Shown here in pieces: positions 5,153-7,000 of a DNA stretch of 7,000 bases. The DNA is from Verrucomicrobia bacterium UBA1412 (GTDB lineage Bacteria > Verrucomicrobiota > Verrucomicrobiia > Limisphaerales > UBA1412). Made by a program: the position numbers and the translations under genes. The notes beneath the pieces were generated by a model. The model had not been told where the DNA came from. It saw only the letters and a program-made list of their open reading frames with translations, and did no database searches. Where the stretch lies: assembly GCA_002305615.1 (NCBI GenBank), contig DBPU01000032.1:1-7000 (forward strand). Reading direction: 5' to 3'. How positions within the stretch are numbered: position 1 is the first letter of the stretch; each line of letters starts with the position of its first letter.

Positions 5153-7000
5153 ATTTTTGTTGGGTGCGTTTTGCTTCTGGATTTCGGCGTCTCAGGGAGC
5201 CTCGGAGGAGGCGTGGCCCGAGCGGGTCCGCGGCAAAGTCTATAAGATGACAGTTCAGCCGAAGTGGAAGGGCTCTACCTTCTGGTATATGAACCGGCTT
5301 TCGGGCGGCCGCAGCGAATATATCTTTGTCGATGCAAATACAGGGGGTCGGCGTCCGGCCTTTGATGCCGAGCGGCTGGCCCGGAGTTTGAAGGAGAAGC
5401 TCGGGCGCGATATCGACCCGGAGCGGCTGGGATTGGAGAATCTGGATTTCGACGAGGAGGGCAGGATGAGTTTCCGGCTGGGCTCGGAGCGCTGGCAGTG
5501 CGACCCGGTCGATTATACCCTTAGCCCCTACACGCCGGGCGAGGAGGATCTTTCGGCGGCTTTCCCCACACGCATGAAGCGCTCACGCTCAACAGGCGAA
5601 TCGCTTTTTCTCTCCTTCATCAATGACTGGGACCGCCCGCTCACGATCAGTTGGGTCAATACCGAAGGCGAAGAGCGGACCTATGCGACGCTCCGCCCGG
5701 GCTCAGAGCATCAGCAGCATACCTTTGCCGGGCATGTCTGGAAGGTGACCGACCCGCAAGGCAGGACACTGGCGATTCTGGAGGCGCAGACCGATGGTGA
5801 TTACTTCCGGTTTACGGAGGAAAAGATCAAGCGCACGCTTGAGGAGGCAGCCCGGGAGATTCCGGCCCCGAGAGAGGAGAGACCGGGACGCCCTTCGCGA
5901 TTCGGGGCAAGCTCGCCCGACGGAGTCTGGAGTGTGGATTTGCGGGAGAACAATGTCTATCTGGTGGAGAACGCCTCCGGCCAGGCCGCGGCGCTCACTC
6001 AGGATGGAGACGCCCGGGATGGATATGAGCCGCCGATTCTCTGGTCGCCGGACGGGAAATATTTTATCCTGCTCAAAACCCGCAGAGCCCCGGAGCGTGA
6101 GATTTATCTGGTGGAATCCTCACCCAAAGATCAGCTCCAGCCCAAGCTCCATACTCACCGCTATGCCAAGCCCGGGGATGAGCTACCCTATAAGCGGCCC
6201 AAACTCTTCTCGGTGGAGCGCAAGGAGGCGATCCCGGTTTCCGAGGAGTTGCAGAGCAATCCCTGGGATATTTCCGAATTTCGCTGGAGTCCGGATTCCC
6301 GCCGGTTCTTCTATCTCTACAATGAGCGTGGGCATCAGAAGCTGACTCTGCTGGAGATAGAGGCGCAGAGCGGAGAGGTGCGGCCGGTGGTCGAGGAGGT
6401 CTCCCAAACTTTCATCGATTACTCGAATAAAACCTGGCTTCATCCGCTTTTTGAAACTTCCGAGCTGCTCTGGATGAGCGAGCGCGACGGCTGGAATCAT
6501 CTCTACCTTTATGATCTGGAGAGCCGAAGCCTGAAGCGGCAGCTCACCTCCGGCCCGTGGGTGGTGCGAAGTATCGAACGGGTGGATGACAAGTTGCGGC
6601 AGGTCTGGTTCTGGGGCGGCGGCGTTTTCCCGGAGCAGGACCCCTATTACCTGCACCTCATGCGGGTTAATTATGACGGCTCGGGTCTGACCCATCTGAC
6701 CCGTGGGGACGGTACCCACACGGTGGAGTTTTCGCCCGATGGGGAGTGGTTCCTGGACCGCTATTCCAGAGTGGATATGGCTCCAGTGACGGAGCTGAGG
6801 CGCTCTTCGGATGGGGCACTTCTATGCGAGCTTGAGCGCGGAGACGCCTCCGAGCTGGCGGCGGCCGGGTGGATTGCGCCCGAGCGCTTCGTAGCCAAGG
6901 GCCGGGATGGGACGACCGATATTTACGGGGTCATTATTCGCCCGAGCCATTTTGATCCGAACCGCAGCTATCCCATTATCGAGGAAATCTACGCCGGACC
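5133..7000 (+). CDS. Secreted S9 family peptidase, DPP IV-type N-terminal region with VHL beta-like domain; 3'-truncated by window
   Basis: The frame is open from ATG 5133 to the window end, giving 623 residues. A signal peptide (1 to about 19-23: basic MRK, then a hydrophobic core) implies export. Residues 33-78 match the start of bacterial DPP IV-like proteins (VDANTGGRRPAFD, 66-78). Residues about 155-207 resemble the VHL beta domain, with N164, W174, Y184, T197, H201 and W203. Then come beta-propeller blades: ILWSPDGKY (302-310), YLVESSPKDQLQPKLH (325-340), FRWSPDSRRFFYL (383-395), LLWMSERDGWNHLYLYD (445-461) and VEFSPDGEW (531-539). The lead-in to the alpha/beta-hydrolase domain is YGVIIRPSHFDP (598-609), YPIIEEIYAGP (613-623). 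The catalytic Ser, Asp and His lie beyond the window, so activity cannot be judged. The family releases N-terminal di- or tripeptides, often after proline. ATG 5133 is favoured because the next ATG (codon 39) would lose the signal peptide. No clear Shine-Dalgarno is present. Confidence 0.9.
   Translation, partial: MRKPVFLFLLGAFCFWISASQGASEEAWPERVRGKVYKMTVQPKWKGSTFWYMNRLSGGRSEYIFVDANTGGRRPAFDAERLARSLKEKLGRDIDPERLGLENLDFDEEGRMSFRLGSERWQCDPVDYTLSPYTPGEEDLSAAFPTRMKRSRSTGESLFLSFINDWDRPLTISWVNTEGEERTYATLRPGSEHQQHTFAGHVWKVTDPQGRTLAILEAQTDGDYFRFTEEKIKRTLEEAAREIPAPREERPGRPSRFGASSPDGVWSVDLRENNVYLVENASGQAAALTQDGDARDGYEPPILWSPDGKYFILLKTRRAPEREIYLVESSPKDQLQPKLHTHRYAKPGDELPYKRPKLFSVERKEAIPVSEELQSNPWDISEFRWSPDSRRFFYLYNERGHQKLTLLEIEAQSGEVRPVVEEVSQTFIDYSNKTWLHPLFETSELLWMSERDGWNHLYLYDLESRSLKRQLTSGPWVVRSIERVDDKLRQVWFWGGGVFPEQDPYYLHLMRVNYDGSGLTHLTRGDGTHTVEFSPDGEWFLDRYSRVDMAPVTELRRSSDGALLCELERGDASELAAAGWIAPERFVAKGRDGTTDIYGVIIRPSHFDPNRSYPIIEEIYAG
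5595..5753 (+). other. VHL beta-like domain coding segment inside the S9 peptidase
   Basis: Residues about 155-207 of the peptidase align without gaps to human VHL residues about 78-117, as recalled from memory; I count 15 identities over 40 positions. Shared features are the N-to-W spacing, GE before TY, TLxPG, and GHxW. The hydroxyproline-pocket positions W88, Y98, S111, H115 and W117 correspond to W174, Y184, T197, H201 and W203. The domain lies between the short N-terminal module and the beta-propeller. Confidence 0.8.

Noticed and set aside
5133..5174. Lipoprotein signal at Cys14 of the peptidase.
   Set aside because: The residues before Cys14 (LGAF) do not fit a lipobox, so a standard signal peptide is more likely.
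5794..6345. A + strand open frame inside the peptidase region in another frame.
   Set aside because: Its translation is Arg/Ser/Pro-rich as expected from an out-of-frame read, and the DPP IV frame covers the same DNA.
6183..6719. A minus-strand open frame opposite the beta-propeller.
   Set aside because: It overlaps conserved DPP IV motifs on the other strand and shows no family signature.

Overview
The window looks like a moderately GC-rich chromosome segment from the PVC superphylum, most likely Verrucomicrobiota or a close relative. The grounds are a prepilin-type protein with the C-terminal H-X9-DG motif, a Tat-exported Gfo/Idh/MocA oxidoreductase starting SRRSFLK, and a secreted DPP IV-type S9 peptidase, all common in that group. 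This rests on family content and not on a database match. All six genes are on the + strand, and the two outer ones are cut by the window edges. No RNA gene, mobile element, CRISPR array or phage gene was seen.

Region 1 (1-2529) is a tight three-gene unit: the 3'-end of the 16S rRNA dimethyladenosine transferase gene rsmA/ksgA, a xylose-isomerase-like TIM-barrel sugar epimerase/isomerase, and a degenerate UbiA-type membrane prenyltransferase homologue. Both junctions are 4-base ATGA stop/start overlaps, each preceded by a purine-rich Shine-Dalgarno sequence, so the three are probably co-transcribed and translationally coupled.

Region 2 (2530-3732) holds a single pseudopilin-like gene with its own candidate promoter and a strong rho-independent terminator (17-bp stem, two G-U pairs, 5-base loop). 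Region 3 (3733-5070) is the Tat-signal oxidoreductase.

Region 4 (5133-7000, running off the edge) is the most interesting. It is a long open frame with no stop in the window: a secreted S9 peptidase with a DPP IV-type beta-propeller. Its N-terminal part contains a domain resembling the beta domain of the von Hippel-Lindau (VHL) tumour suppressor. An ungapped alignment made from memory against human VHL places W, Y, T, H and W at the hydroxyproline-pocket positions (human W88, Y98, S111, H115, W117). A hydroxyproline-binding module on a proline-directed exopeptidase suggests, as a hypothesis, recognition of hydroxyproline-containing peptides outside the cytoplasm.

The start of this gene also overlaps a terminator-like nested hairpin. 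Its right arm and U-run are codons 2-9 of the peptidase, so one stretch of DNA seems to serve as the end signal of the oxidoreductase gene and as the signal-peptide coding sequence of the next gene. The single-gene units in regions 2-4 lack clear Shine-Dalgarno sequences, unlike the overlapping starts in region 1.
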